Below are positions 1 through 8,979 of a stretch of 64,000 bases of DNA, one piece after another. The notes beneath the pieces are model-generated. The model made no database searches. It was not told the DNA's origin and was given only the letters and a program-made list of their open reading frames with translations. Position numbers and translations under genes: made by a program. This stretch comes from AP-15 sp963703665 (GTDB taxonomy: Bacteria > Pseudomonadota > Alphaproteobacteria > ATCC43930 > CGMCC-115725), in the NCBI GenBank assembly GCA_963703665.1, contig CAVPFB010000005.1, forward strand, positions 248,001 through 312,000, given 5' to 3'. Within the stretch, counting starts at the first letter, position 1. Each line of letters starts with the position of its first letter.

Positions 1-654
1 CATCGTCTTGGGGACCTGGATGGCCATGGTATGGACATTGAGCCGGTTGGTCCCATCGACGCCGGGGGCGGCGGCCATCGGATTGATATGCAGGTTCTGG
101 AACGGCCGCAGATCGAGGAGGTCGAAGACCGAGCCCAAATCGACGTAGAACCCCTCCGCGCGCTGCCCGGCAAACACGGTCTCGCCACTCGGCAAACGGT
201 GGATGGCCTGCTGAGCGAGCGCGGCATAGTTGGGCGTGGAAAACGGACCGATGTTGCAGGGCGGAGAGGCCAGCGCCTTGCCCAGGACGGTGGCGCGGCC
301 ATTCTTCACCCGGGTCAGCGAATAGAACTGGCGCTTATTCCAATTCGGATCGCTCAGGGAGCTGATCGGCCCGGTATTATACAGAAACGTGTCGGGATTT
401 TGCAGCGTGCTATAGAAACGAAATTGATAGACGATGTCGTCATCCGCGTCCCCGTCATTGTCGATGTGGATCTCATAGAGCACATCATCGCCGAACTCAT
501 AGAAGTTCGGTCCGCCGGCCGGCCCTTCGAGCGGAATATAATTGGCGATCAAAGTGACCATCTCCGGATTGTCCGGGCTTACAAAGGCATAGACGTCGGT
601 GTTGTCCGCTACCGGGTCCTTGGAAATCTCCGGGGCCTCACGATGGGATGACAT
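1..654 (-). CDS. DUF4331 family protein, 3' end outside the window
   Basis: The reverse-strand frame opens MSSHREAPEISKDPVADNTD and continues in frame to base 1, so the C-terminus is missing. SSHREAP followed by DxTDVYAF is the N-terminal signature of DUF4331 proteins, which are secreted or cell-associated proteins of unknown biochemical role. No signal peptide is visible. An acidic run rich in Asp (IDNDGDADDD, about residue 67) could bind metal, which is inference. The ATG at 654 is preceded by AGGAGAGG. The Tat-signal gene at 753-1040 lies 98 bp upstream on the same strand and may be co-transcribed. Confidence 0.85.
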   Translation of the reverse strand, partial: MSSHREAPEISKDPVADNTDVYAFVSPDNPEMVTLIANYIPLEGPAGGPNFYEFGDDVLYEIHIDNDGDADDDIVYQFRFYSTLQNPDTFLYNTGPISSLSDPNWNKRQFYSLTRVKNGRATVLGKALASPPCNIGPFSTPNYAALAQQAIHRLPSGETVFAGQRAEGFYVDLGSVFDLLDLRPFQNLHINPMAAAPGVDGTNRLNVHTMAIQVPKTM

Positions 655-752
655 CTGTGCACCTCTCCTTTCAATCTGGAAAAACGAGCGGCGGCTTTAC
701 AAAACGAATGGCCGCCTAACAAACGACCGCCTGCGCTGTGGATAACGCCTTG

Positions 753-1040
753 TCAGGCGGCTCCGCCCTCGCGGGTTGCTTCTACGAGGCGCGCAACGAT
801 TCGAGGATCGCGAAGGACGATCGCCCGCGCCCCCACGAGGAGCGTCATCTCGCCGGTGGCGGGATTGCTGACATGGACCACTATCGAGTCGGAGCCGGTG
901 GGCTCGGCGGACAAATGAGGCGCCGCCGCTTCCGGCGAGTAGCGGATGCCTGCCAGGGCTGGCATCGCGGGCAGCAAAGTCAGGGTTGCCGCGCTTACCG
1001 GGGTTTGCTGAAGAAACGAGCGTCGGGTCAGCTTTGTCAC
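753..1040 (-). CDS. Small Tat-signal protein
   Basis: This 95-residue protein begins with a GTG codon preceded by AAGGAGAG. Residues 5-7 give a twin-arginine motif (TRRSFLQQ) followed by a hydrophobic stretch and an AxA-like site near PALA (about residue 30), so export by the Tat system is predicted. The mature part of about 65 residues has no family I recognise. It sits directly upstream of the DUF4331 gene on the same strand, a likely two-gene unit. The function is unknown; one possibility is a small accessory subunit that carries or anchors a cofactor protein. Confidence 0.7.
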   Translation of the reverse strand: MTKLTRRSFLQQTPVSAATLTLLPAMPALAGIRYSPEAAAPHLSAEPTGSDSIVVHVSNPATGEMTLLVGARAIVLRDPRIVARLVEATREGGAA

Positions 1041-1615
1041 TGTGCTCTCCTTACCGATGACGTAGTTGCTACTTCGGCGGTCAATGATGTAACGAAGGAT
1101 GCATCAAGCGGCGTAGCAGATGGCGGGGCCAAAGGTTGTTTTACTGGAGCTGTGATCGCGGATCTGGCGGAGGTTCGAGAACGAACGCCCGAGCTTAGAA
1201 AACCACGCCACCTTTACCCCGCACTGCCGGTCACGTTTGCGTGAGGTTCTGTGCGCCTGGCGAGACTTCGGCGGTCCGCCCGAGGCGCTGGCGCCATGGA
1301 GGGTGCGGCTAGCCCGCATGATGGCGGCCAACGCCAGGGTGCCACGCTGCACAGCACTTCTCCTGGATAAGGGCGACCGGAATCCGTCGCTGCTCGCCTC
1401 TACGCAGCCATCCGCCGAACGGATGCAGGCGAGGCGAAAAAAAATCACCCTCAAAAATCACGCTCCAAAAATCATGCCGATGGCCTGATAGCTTGACCTC
1501 GGTGCGCCACAGGGACGACAGTTGTCTCCGAATCCAGCCGTTGCCCGGCCGCGGACCGCGCCGGTCCGTGTCGGCGGCGCGAACGGCACACTCGAACCAC
1601 GAAAGGGCCGCATTC
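1041..1615. other. Intergenic region, no gene seen
   Basis: These 575 bases separate a leftward gene from a rightward one, so both promoters should lie here. Open frames on either strand have compositions rich in Arg and Ser with no recognisable domain, and I treat them as chance frames of GC-rich DNA. An A-rich run occurs near 1437-1445. No convincing promoter, RNA gene or repeat was identified. Confidence 0.4.
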
Positions 1616-2803
1616 GTGAGCATCGGAACCTTGCCGCTGTCGCATTTCACCGTTCTCGACCTGACCCATGCGCGTGCTGGGCCGACCGCGGTGCGCCAGC
1701 TCGCCGATTGGGGTGCGAATGTCATCAAGATCGAGCAGCGCGGCGACGACGGGCGCGACGTGACCGGCTCGCGGCGGGACGGGTTCGATTTCCAGAACCT
1801 CCATCGCAACAAGCGCAGCCTGACTCTCAACCTGAAGACCAAGGACGGGCTGGCGATCTTTATGAAATTGGCCGAGAAGGCCGATGTGATCGTCGAGAAT
1901 TTCCGCTCGACCGTAAAGCACCGGCTCGGCGTCGATTACGAAAGCGTCAAGAAGATCAACCCGCGCATCGTCTATGGCAGCATCTCCGGGTTTGGCCAGA
2001 CCGGGCCTTACGCCAAGCGGCCGGGGGTCGATCAGATCGCCCAGGGCATGGGTGGGCTGATGTCGATCACCGGATTTCCGGGCCAGGGTCCGGTGCGGGT
2101 CGGCATTCCGATCGACGATCTGTGCGCCGGATTGCTGCTCGCGCAGGCGATGCTGATGGCCTTGATCGAACGCGAGAAATCGGGCGAGGGGCAGTGGGTG
2201 CACACCTCGCTGCTGGAAGCACAGATCTTTATGCTCGATTTCCAGGCGTCGCGCTGGCTGATGGCCGGCGAGGTGGCGAAACAGGCCGGCAACGACCATC
2301 CGACCGGGATCCCGACCGGGCTGTTCCCGACCGCCGACGGGCAGATCAACATCGCCGCCTCGGGCGACCACATGTTCCGCCGCTTTTGCGAGGCGGCCGA
2401 TGCGATGGCCTTGCTCGACGACCCCGATTACGCGACCGGCCCGCAGCGCTCGAAAAATCGGAAGGTGCTGAACGAACGGATCGCCGAAATCACCAAAAAG
2501 CGCCCGAGCGCCTATTGGGTCGAGCTGATGAACGAGGTCGGCGTGCCGTGCGGGCCGCTCTATACGATCGACCAGACCTTTGCCGACCCGCAGGTGCAGC
2601 ACCTCGAAATGGCGCGGCCGATCGACCACCCCAAGCTCGGCCCGATCAAGGTGGTCGGCCAGGCGATCAACATGACCCGCACGCCCGAGCCCGAAAAGCT
2701 GCGCCCGACCCCGGGTCTGAGCGAGCACACCGACGAGGTGCTGCGGGAACTCGGGTACAACGAGGCGGTGATCGCCGACCTGCACGCCCGCGAAATCGTC
2801 TGA
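1616..2803 (+). CDS. CaiB/BaiF family CoA-transferase
   Basis: This 395-residue class III CoA-transferase moves CoA between carboxylic acids through an aspartyl-CoA intermediate. The family N-terminus (TVLDLTHARAGPTAVRQLAD), the RNKRSLTLNLK segment and SGFGQTGPY (about residues 124-132) are all present. Asp in GIPIDDLCAG (about residue 168) matches the position of the catalytic Asp169 of CaiB and formyl-CoA transferase. I chose the GTG at 1616, preceded by AAAGGG, because homology starts there and upstream codons look non-coding. The substrate cannot be read from sequence. It stands alone, with tRNA-Arg just downstream. Confidence 0.92.
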   Translation: MSIGTLPLSHFTVLDLTHARAGPTAVRQLADWGANVIKIEQRGDDGRDVTGSRRDGFDFQNLHRNKRSLTLNLKTKDGLAIFMKLAEKADVIVENFRSTVKHRLGVDYESVKKINPRIVYGSISGFGQTGPYAKRPGVDQIAQGMGGLMSITGFPGQGPVRVGIPIDDLCAGLLLAQAMLMALIEREKSGEGQWVHTSLLEAQIFMLDFQASRWLMAGEVAKQAGNDHPTGIPTGLFPTADGQINIAASGDHMFRRFCEAADAMALLDDPDYATGPQRSKNRKVLNERIAEITKKRPSAYWVELMNEVGVPCGPLYTIDQTFADPQVQHLEMARPIDHPKLGPIKVVGQAINMTRTPEPEKLRPTPGLSEHTDEVLRELGYNEAVIADLHAREIV

Positions 2804-2838
2804 ACCGGGAAAGTCAACCAAACGCCAGAAGCCGCAAC

Positions 2839-2915
2839 GTCCCCGTAGCTCAGCCGGATAGAGCAACAGTTTCCTAAACTGTGGGTCGCGTGTTCGAGTC
2901 ACGCCGGGGACGCCA
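2839..2915 (+). tRNA. tRNA-Arg (anticodon CCT)
   Basis: A complete cloverleaf is visible. The acceptor stem GTCCCCG pairs with CGGGGAC, the anticodon stem ACAGT/ACTGT holds loop TTCCTAA with anticodon CCT (reads AGG), the T stem GCGTG/CACGC encloses TTCGAGT, and CCA is encoded. The discriminator base is G. No integrase or att-like duplication accompanies it. Confidence 0.97.
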
Positions 2916-3080
2916 CACCGCTGACGTTTGCCGCGATGCGACGGGCGGTGATGTCCGCGGCCGCATCGCCGGCTGCCCGGCCGGGCAGATCGCCCGATTG
3001 TTGCGGCAACAACGGCAACCGTACGGTTGCGACCGCGTTGGCGTCGGTGACCGGACGCTCTGAGCGAGGCGCATAAAGCG

Positions 3081-3281
3081 ATGAGCCGGGGGCTGGTCGC
3101 GGCTGGTCTGGTGCTGGTGGTCGCCGGTCTCGCCTGGCCGTGGCTGACCAGGCTGGGCCTTGGCCGCCTGCCCGGCGACATCGCGATCCAGCGGGGGAAT
3201 TTCTCCTTTTACTTCCCGATCGTCACCTACCTGGCCGTCAGCGCGATCGTGTCGCTGATCCTGTGGCTGCTGCACCGATAG
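3081..3281 (+). CDS. DUF2905 family small membrane protein
   Basis: A 66-residue protein with two hydrophobic segments (about residues 4-24 and 44-64) flanking the polar signature GRLPGDIAIQRGNFSFYFPI, which is characteristic of DUF2905. The family is a widespread inner-membrane protein of unknown function. The ATG at 3081 follows a weak GCGAGG-type ribosome site. It appears monocistronic, between tRNA-Arg and the hydroxy-acid dehydrogenase gene. Confidence 0.88.
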   Translation: MSRGLVAAGLVLVVAGLAWPWLTRLGLGRLPGDIAIQRGNFSFYFPIVTYLAVSAIVSLILWLLHR

Positions 3282-3440
3282 AGGGGCGCCGCCCTCGGCT
3301 GCGGTCACTCCGGCCGGCACGGATCGCCCTCAAAGACCAAGGCGGCGGCAGTGGAGCTCGCCGCAGCGGTGCAAGGCTCCCGCCGCACGGAACGACGCGG
3401 CGCCCGGCAACGTTGAGAACCCGTTGCAAGGCGCATTGGT

Positions 3441-4913
3441 ATGGATCAGATCGACCAATTGAAGACGGGTGAGCCCGCCGTCGCGACCGGGGCGATGCGG
3501 CGGATCGAGGGCAGCGACAGCGGCGGCGCAGATCGTGGTCGGGCGGCGTGGCGCGCGGCGGCGGCGCTCGCGGCATGCGGGATCGGCGTGGGCGCCGTGG
3601 CGCTGGCCAATCGACGGGGCCATCCGGCAAATAGGCGAGCTCCTCCTGGGCTCGGGCCCGCGGACCGGACGCTCGCCTGGGCCTCGCCGGCGGTCCTTGG
3701 CACGACCCCGCAGCGCCGCTTCTACGACGGCGGCAATCTCGACCGGGCGGTGACGATCGAGGATCTGCGGGCGATGGCGCACCGCCGCCTGCCGCGCTTT
3801 GCGCTCGAATATCTCGAAGCCGGCGGCGAGGATGAGGCGGCACTCGCGCGCAACATCGCGGCGCTGGCAGAATGGCGCTTTCTGCACCGCTCGCTGGTCG
3901 ACGTCTCGCGGCGCGACGCCTCGACCCAATTGTTCGGGCGCAGGATGGCGATCCCGCTGGCGATTGCGCCGACCGGGCTCAACGAGCTGTTCTGGCCGCA
4001 TGCCGATTTGCGCCTGGCCGAGGCCGCGGCCGAAGCCGGGGTGCCGTTCGCCCAGAGCACGATGTCGAACGATGCGATGGATCGGGTCGGGCGGGTGCCG
4101 CGGCTGCGCTATTGGTGGCAGCTCTACGTGTTCGGGCCGCCGGAGGTGCGCGAGAGTCTGATCGAGCGGGCGGCCAACGCCGGGTGCGAAGCGCTGATCG
4201 TCACCGTCGACGCCCAGATCTATGGCAACCGGGAATGGCACAAGCGCACCACCTCGGACCCGAAAACCCTGACCTGGAGCGCGAAATTCGATGCGCTGAT
4301 GCATCCGCGCTGGCTGGCCTCGGGCTTGATGACACACGGCATGCCGCACTTTGCCAATGTGATCGACTTCGTGCCGAAGGACCGGCGGCGGTTTTTCGAC
4401 AGCGCTCAGTGGATCCGTTCGCAGATGGATCGGGCATTGTCGTGGGAGACGCTGTCGCAAATCCGCGAGCGGTGGCGGCGAAAGCTGATCATCAAGGGCC
4501 TCTTGAGCGTCGAGGATGTCGTGCGCGCGGCCGAGATCGGCGCCGATGCGGTCGCGATCTCAAACCATGGCGGGCGGCAACTCGATTGGGCGGTGGCGCC
4601 GCTCGACCTCTTGCCGGCGGCGCGGCAGGCGGTCGGCGACCGGATCGCGATCCTGGTCGACGGCGGCATCCGCCGCGGCACCGACGTGATCAAGGCGCTG
4701 GCGCTCGGCGCCGATGCGGTGCTGGCCGGCCGCGCGATGCTGTATGGCGTCGCTGCCTCGGGCAAAGCCGGCGTCGAGCGGGCGCTCGACATCCTGCGCG
4801 AGGAAATCGACCGAGACCTCGGCCTCTTGGGCGTGCCCTCGATTGCCGAGCTCAGCCCGCGCCTCCTGGTCCGTTCCGGCGATCGGCACCAGCCGGGCAG
4901 CGGCGCCTTTTAA
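3441..4913 (+). CDS. FMN-dependent alpha-hydroxy-acid dehydrogenase
   Basis: This protein belongs to the L-lactate dehydrogenase/glycolate oxidase family, which oxidises 2-hydroxy acids to 2-oxo acids with FMN. Family features are the DLRAMAHRRLPRFALEYLEAG entry helix, the Lys of LIIKGLL, the catalytic His of SNHGGRQLD, the substrate or phosphate site in DGGIRRGTDV, and GRAMLYG. Homology starts near residue 95. The first 90 residues are an unusual extension with one hydrophobic stretch (about residues 35-55) that could be a membrane anchor or could be non-coding if the true start lies further in. The ATG at 3441 has AAGG upstream. The exact substrate is not determinable. Confidence 0.88.
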   Translation: MDQIDQLKTGEPAVATGAMRRIEGSDSGGADRGRAAWRAAAALAACGIGVGAVALANRRGHPANRRAPPGLGPADRTLAWASPAVLGTTPQRRFYDGGNLDRAVTIEDLRAMAHRRLPRFALEYLEAGGEDEAALARNIAALAEWRFLHRSLVDVSRRDASTQLFGRRMAIPLAIAPTGLNELFWPHADLRLAEAAAEAGVPFAQSTMSNDAMDRVGRVPRLRYWWQLYVFGPPEVRESLIERAANAGCEALIVTVDAQIYGNREWHKRTTSDPKTLTWSAKFDALMHPRWLASGLMTHGMPHFANVIDFVPKDRRRFFDSAQWIRSQMDRALSWETLSQIRERWRRKLIIKGLLSVEDVVRAAEIGADAVAISNHGGRQLDWAVAPLDLLPAARQAVGDRIAILVDGGIRRGTDVIKALALGADAVLAGRAMLYGVAASGKAGVERALDILREEIDRDLGLLGVPSIAELSPRLLVRSGDRHQPGSGAF

Positions 4914-4921
4914 TCCACCGG

Positions 4922-4990
4922 AGCACTCACCCGCCTCGCGAGGCTCGGCACCCTCTCCCGCGGTGCGGGAGAGCGGACTTGGCGCGGGGG
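4922..4990. repeat. Palindromic GC-rich repeat, family A copy 1
   Basis: A hairpin with 9-bp arms CTCTCCCGC (4953-4961) and GCGGGAGAG (4965-4973), preceded by a CACTCACCCGCC-like lead. The same arm occurs at 5346-5374 and related forms at 7396-7510 and 10546-10575. It marks the exact point where the allophanate hydrolase relic loses homology. Confidence 0.75.
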
Positions 4991-5334
4991 GTCGACAACC
5001 CGGCGGAGCCCGGCCAACTCGTACTGCGCCCGATAAACATCGAGCGCGCGGTAACGCCGCCTGCTCTCGATGATCGAGCGGGTGACCGTCAACATCGCCT
5101 CGGGGTTTTGGCACAGCAGCGCTTCCGCGGCTTCGAGCCGCTCGGCGACCCAAGGGCCGTCGTAAAGCAGTCGCCCGGCATCGCGAAACGGCGCAAACTG
5201 GACCTCGACCGGCGTTCCGCCGACGGCTGCGAGGCGCCGGACCGCCGCGGCGAACAGATGCGAGGCCTCGACGTCGCCAAAGAACTCGAGCTCGGCCGAG
5301 GCCGGCACGCCAAATCAGAAACCGGGTGCAAAGC

Positions 5335-5402
5335 CCTCGCCCACCCGACCCTCTCCCGCACTGCGGGAGAGGGTCCCGAGCGCAACGAAGGGGGTGAGGG
5401 TC
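5335..5402. repeat. Palindromic GC-rich repeat inside the amidase relic, family A copy 2
   Basis: A perfect 14-bp inverted repeat around one central base (5346-5374, arms GACCCTCTCCCGCA and TGCGGGAGAGGGTC) with flanking CCCACC and GGGGGTGAGGGT. It interrupts the allophanate hydrolase relic between its AVRPAP and FGVP segments. REP-like intergenic elements of this type are common in high-GC proteobacteria. Confidence 0.8.
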
Positions 5403-6213
5403 CTCAGCTCGGCGGCCGGCGCGGGACGCACTGCAAAGCCCGACCCCGCGGTATCCGGGAGGCGGGCCAGCGGGTCGTCCGGGTCGAACCATGCGGCCAC
5501 GTCGAAGACGCAGCCGCGTCCTCGGCGGTCAGCGCAAAGATCGAGACGCAATCGAGCGACCGGCAGGCGGGGACGAGGCCGCGAGTACTCAGGAGCCGCG
5601 GTCGGCTTCAGCCCGACAATGTTGTTGAACGCAGCGGGGACACGCCCCGACCCCGCGGTATCGATGCCGAGCCCGAAGCTGACGAGGCCGGCCGCCACCG
5701 CCGAGCCCGAACTCGAACCGCCTGGAATAAAGCGGGCATCGAACGGGTTGCGCGGGGTTCCGTAAGGGGAGCGGGCGCCGACGAGGCCGGTGGCGAACTG
5801 GTCGAGATTGGTCTTGCCCAGCAAGACGGCTCCGGCATCGAAGAGCCGTCACGACCGGGTCGGTCGCCGACGGGGTATAGGCGAAGGCCGGGCAGCCGGC
5901 GGTGGTCGGCATGCCGGCGACATCGATATCGTCCTTGATCGCGAATGGGATGCCAAAGAGCGGCATGCGCTCGACCAAGCCCGGATCGGCCGCAGCCGCG
6001 GCATCGAGCGCATCGGCGCGGGCGCGAGCCGCGGGCTCGCTGGTGCGCGAGATCCACAATGTCGGGGCGTCCCATGCGCCGATTCGCGCCAGCACCCGGT
6101 CGAGTGATCGGGAAACGGAGAGCTCGCCTGCGAGATAGGCCGCGCGCAAAGACTCGATATCGAGAGGCGGGGCGGACCCGCCGGCTGAGGCCGGGCCGGG
6201 CAACAGCGCGAGC

Positions 6214-7405
6214 TCAAGCCAGCAGGGCGGCCAGCACCGCGTTGAGGCGCTGGCGGCCGGCGGGGGTCGCGGCGAGGCGGTGCTCGTCCAGGGTCAGAAA
6301 GCCGCCTTCGATCAGCCGGGCGAGGCTGCCGGCGAACCGGGTCTCGACGTCCTCGCCGGCGAGGCGTTCGAGGTCGGCGCGGGCGATACCCTCGACCAGG
6401 CGCAAGCCCATCATCACCATCTCCTCGAGCGCCGCCTCGCGGTCGATCGCTGTGGTTTCTTCGAGACCGGCGCCGGCGGCTTCGACCGCGGCGAGCCAGC
6501 GTTCCGGCAACCGGTGCTGGCGGGTCGCGTATTTGATGCCGTCGCGGGTCACCCGGCCGTGGGCGCCGGGGCCGATGCCGGCATAGTCCCGATAGCGCCA
6601 ATAGGCGAGGTTGTGGCGGCATTCGGCGCCGAGCCGGGCGTGGTTGGAGATCTCGTAGGCCGGCATCCCATGGGCGGCGAGGCGCTCCTGCGTCATCTCG
6701 AACAGCGCCGCCGCGGCATTTTCTCCGGGCGGAACCAGTTCGCCGCGCCGGGCCAGCGTGGCAAAGGCGGTGCCGGGCTCGATGGTCAGCTGATAGACCG
6801 AGAGATGCTCGCCGGCGAGCTCCAGCGCCTCGTCGAGCTCATGCCGCCATTGGGCGAGGCTCTGGCCGGGGCGCGCATAGATCAGATCGAACGAGAACCG
6901 GGTGAAATTGTCGCGCGCCTGCTCGATGGCGGCGATCGCCTCGGGGCGATTGTGCGCCCGGCCGAGAAACCGCAATGCCTCCGAGTTCGAGCGCCTGGAT
7001 GCCGAGCGACAGCCGGTTGACCCCGGCCGCGGCAAAGGCGCGAAACCGCCCGGCCTCGGCCGAATTGGGGTTGGCCTCGAGGGTGATCTCGACATCGGCG
7101 GCGACCGGCCAATGGCGATGCAGCCGGTCGAGCAATGCGGCGACGGTCTCGGGCGGCATCAGCGAGGGGGTGCCGCCGCCGAAAAACACCGAACCCACCT
7201 CGCGGTCCGGCAAGAGGTCGGCCTGGTGATCGAGGTCGGCCAGCAACGCCCGGGTCCAGCGCGCCGCGTCGACGCGGTCGCGGACATGGCTGTTGAAGTC
7301 GCAATAAGGGCATTTCGAGCGGCAAAACGGCCAGTGGATATAGACCGCGAGGGTTTCCCGGGCGGCAGCCTCGCCCGGCTCGCGGTGCTCGGCGCCCTCA
7401 CCCAC
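6214..7405 (-). CDS. hemW: Radical SAM haem chaperone HemW, one frameshift
   Basis: HemW is a coproporphyrinogen-oxidase-like radical SAM protein that binds haem and delivers it to respiratory enzymes. The cluster motif CRSKCPYC (CxxxCxxC), FFGGGTPSLM, ITLEANPNS and GVNRLSLGIQAL occupy the upstream frame (about 6985-7370). SEALRFLGRAHN, FSFDLIYARPGQ, YEISNHA and the winged-helix tail occupy another frame (6214-6980). An extra base near 6985 separates them; removing it restores the family sequence. The GTG at 7405 is the best start but lies at the edge of repeat family A, so the first residues are uncertain. It follows rdgB on the same strand. Confidence 0.9.
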
Positions 7406-7510
7406 CCGTCCCCCTCCCATTCCCTCCCCCGCACGCGGGGGAGGGTTAGGGTGGGGGCCGGGTCTCCCCTCTCCCGCAAAGCTGGAGAGGGTCCCGACCC
7501 CCGGACCACA
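7396..7510. repeat. GC-rich palindromic repeat cluster, family A copy 3
   Basis: Two hairpins lie between rdgB and hemW: a CCCTCCCCCGC/GCGGGGGAGGG pair around 7426-7449, and CCTCTCC/GGAGAGG around 7475-7495. The wording resembles the copies at 4922 and 5335. It forms the 5' flank of hemW and may overlap its first codons. Confidence 0.7.
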
Positions 7511-7541
7511 ATCCAGGAAGAGGCGAGTGCGGGTCTTCACC

Positions 7542-8144
7542 TCAGCGGCCGGCGAAGCACGCATTGACGAGCTTGGCGAAGGCGCGGGCACGGTGGCTGA
7601 TGCTGTGCTTCCAGGCGGCGTCCATCTCGCCGAAGGTTTCGGCGCCGCCCTCGGGCAGAAACATCGGGTCGTAGCCGAACCCGCTGGTGCCGCGCGGCGG
7701 CCACACGAGACGGCCGGCAACCTCGCCGCGGAACAGCGCGAGGCCGCCATCGGGCCAGGCCAGCGCCAGCACCGCGACGAAATGGGCGCTGCGGTCGTTG
7801 TCTCCGAGCTCTCGGTGCACCAGCGCCATCGCCGCCCCGAAATCCTTGGCCGGGCCTGCCCAGCGCGCCGAGCAGATGCCCGGAGCCCCGCCCAATGCCG
7901 GGACGACGAGCCCGGAATCGTCGGCGAGCGCCGGCAATCCGCTGGCCTCGGCCGCGGCGTGCGCCTTCAGCGCCGCGTTGGCCTCGAAGCTGTCGCCGGT
8001 TTCCTCGGGCTCGGCCAGGCCGAGCGCGGCGGCCGGGACGGCCTCGATCGCGAACGGGGCCAGAAGCTCGGCGATCTCCTCGACCTTGCCCGGGTTGTGG
8101 CTGGCGATGACCAGCCGGTCGCCGGCGAAGCGGCGGCCCGTCAT
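7542..8144 (-). CDS. rdgB: XTP/dITP diphosphatase (RdgB/HAM1)
   Basis: A 200-residue house-cleaning enzyme that hydrolyses XTP, dITP and ITP to monophosphates, keeping non-canonical purines out of DNA. Family motifs are present: IASHNPGKVEEI (residues about 14-25), ADDSGLVVPAL with the catalytic acidic pair, and the C-terminal GTSGFGYDPMFLPEG and SHRARA. The ATG at 8144 overlaps the TGA of rph (ATGA), so translation is probably coupled. Intact. Confidence 0.96.
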   Translation of the reverse strand: MTGRRFAGDRLVIASHNPGKVEEIAELLAPFAIEAVPAAALGLAEPEETGDSFEANAALKAHAAAEASGLPALADDSGLVVPALGGAPGICSARWAGPAKDFGAAMALVHRELGDNDRSAHFVAVLALAWPDGGLALFRGEVAGRLVWPPRGTSGFGYDPMFLPEGGAETFGEMDAAWKHSISHRARAFAKLVNACFAGR

Positions 8145-8866
8145 CTCGAGCCGAGCCCCAACGCCGCCCACTGACGCCGCGTCAGCAGGGCGATTCCGGC
8201 GCGCGCCAGCCGCATCATCTCGGCGAACAGCGTGTCGTCGAACGGGGCGCCCTCGGCAGTCGCCTGGATTTCGACGATGCCGCCGTTGCCGGTCAGCACG
8301 AAATTCGCGTCGGTCTGCGCCTGCGAATCCTCGGCGTAATCGAGATCCAAGACGGCGCCGCCGGCGACGATCCCACACGACACCGCGGCGACGCTGGCGG
8401 CGAGCGGCAGCGCCGGGAGCCGCCCGCCGGCGACGAGTCCGGCGAGCGCCTGATGGAGCGCCACATAGCTGCCGGTGACGGCGGCGGTGCGGGTGCCGCC
8501 ATCGGCCTGCAATACATCGCAGTCGATGCGGACCTGGCGCTCGCCGAGCGCAGCGAGATCGGTCACCGCGCGCAGGCTGCGGCCGATCAGCCGCTGGATC
8601 TCCTGGGTGCGCCCGCTCTGCCGGCCGCGCGCCGCCTCGCGGTCGGTGCGGGTTTGGGTCGAACGTGGCAGCATGCCGTATTCGGCGGTGACCCAGCCCC
8701 GGCCGGTGTTGCGCAGAAAGGGGGGCACGCGCTCCTCGACCGAGGCCGTGCACAACACGTGGGTGTCGCCGAATTTCGCCAGGCACGAGCCCTCGGCATA
8801 TTTGGCGATGCCGGGTTCGAGGCTGACGGGGCGCAGCGCATCGGGGGCGCGTCCCGAGGGTCGCAT
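8141..8866 (-). CDS. rph: Ribonuclease PH
   Basis: A 241-residue phosphorolytic 3'-to-5' exoribonuclease that trims the 3' ends of tRNA precursors. The start MRPSGRAPDALRPVSLEPG is typical, followed by GDTHVLCTASVEERVP, RTDREAARGRQSGRTQEIQR (phosphate and RNA-binding arginines), RIDCDVLQADGGTRTA and the C-terminal LDLDYAEDSQA. Full length and intact. It overlaps rdgB by 4 nt, giving the classical rph-rdgB pair, with hemW following. Confidence 0.97.
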   Translation of the reverse strand: MRPSGRAPDALRPVSLEPGIAKYAEGSCLAKFGDTHVLCTASVEERVPPFLRNTGRGWVTAEYGMLPRSTQTRTDREAARGRQSGRTQEIQRLIGRSLRAVTDLAALGERQVRIDCDVLQADGGTRTAAVTGSYVALHQALAGLVAGGRLPALPLAASVAAVSCGIVAGGAVLDLDYAEDSQAQTDANFVLTGNGGIVEIQATAEGAPFDDTLFAEMMRLARAGIALLTRRQWAALGLGSR

Positions 8867-8979
8867 TCTGTTCTCCGCCTTGCCGGAGCGCGCGAGGCTA
8901 CTCGCGCCAGCCGCCTGCGTCCAGGCCGCCCTCCGGTATGGTGCGAGCGAGCGGCGATCAGCCTCGTCCGTTCCAAATT

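Larger units (their letters stand above)
4910..6203 (-). pseudogene. Allophanate hydrolase (AtzF-type amidase) relic
   Basis: Pieces of one amidase-signature enzyme lie in different frames. The N-terminus with PLFGIPFAIKDDIDVAG and TTAGCPAFAY (about 5845-6203) is followed by LGKTNLDQFATGLVG and the amidase core GGSSSGSAVAAG (5600-5830), then CVFDVAAWFDPDDP (about 5470-5520), then LEFFGDVEASHLF and LLYDGPWVAERLEA (5000-5305). Order and spacing match allophanate hydrolase, the urea-carboxylase partner. Single-base slips occur near 5838, 5605 and 5510. A palindromic repeat at 5340-5400 is inserted in frame, a TGA stands where FRFGVP is expected near 5312, and homology ends abruptly at another repeat copy near 4988, so the C-terminal third is lost. 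This is a genuine relic. Confidence 0.85.

Noticed and set aside
2839..3080. Integration site at tRNA-Arg
   Set aside because: No direct repeat of the tRNA 3' end and no integrase were found in the window.
1472..3181. Long minus-strand frame crossing the CaiB gene and tRNA-Arg
   Set aside because: It lies antisense to a well-supported gene. Its TRTRDPQFRKLLLYPAELRG segment is the familiar translation artefact of an antisense tRNA.
3872..5938. 688-codon plus-strand frame
   Set aside because: It overlaps the FMN dehydrogenase out of frame and then runs antisense through the amidase relic. Composition is Arg/Gly-rich shadow coding with no domain.
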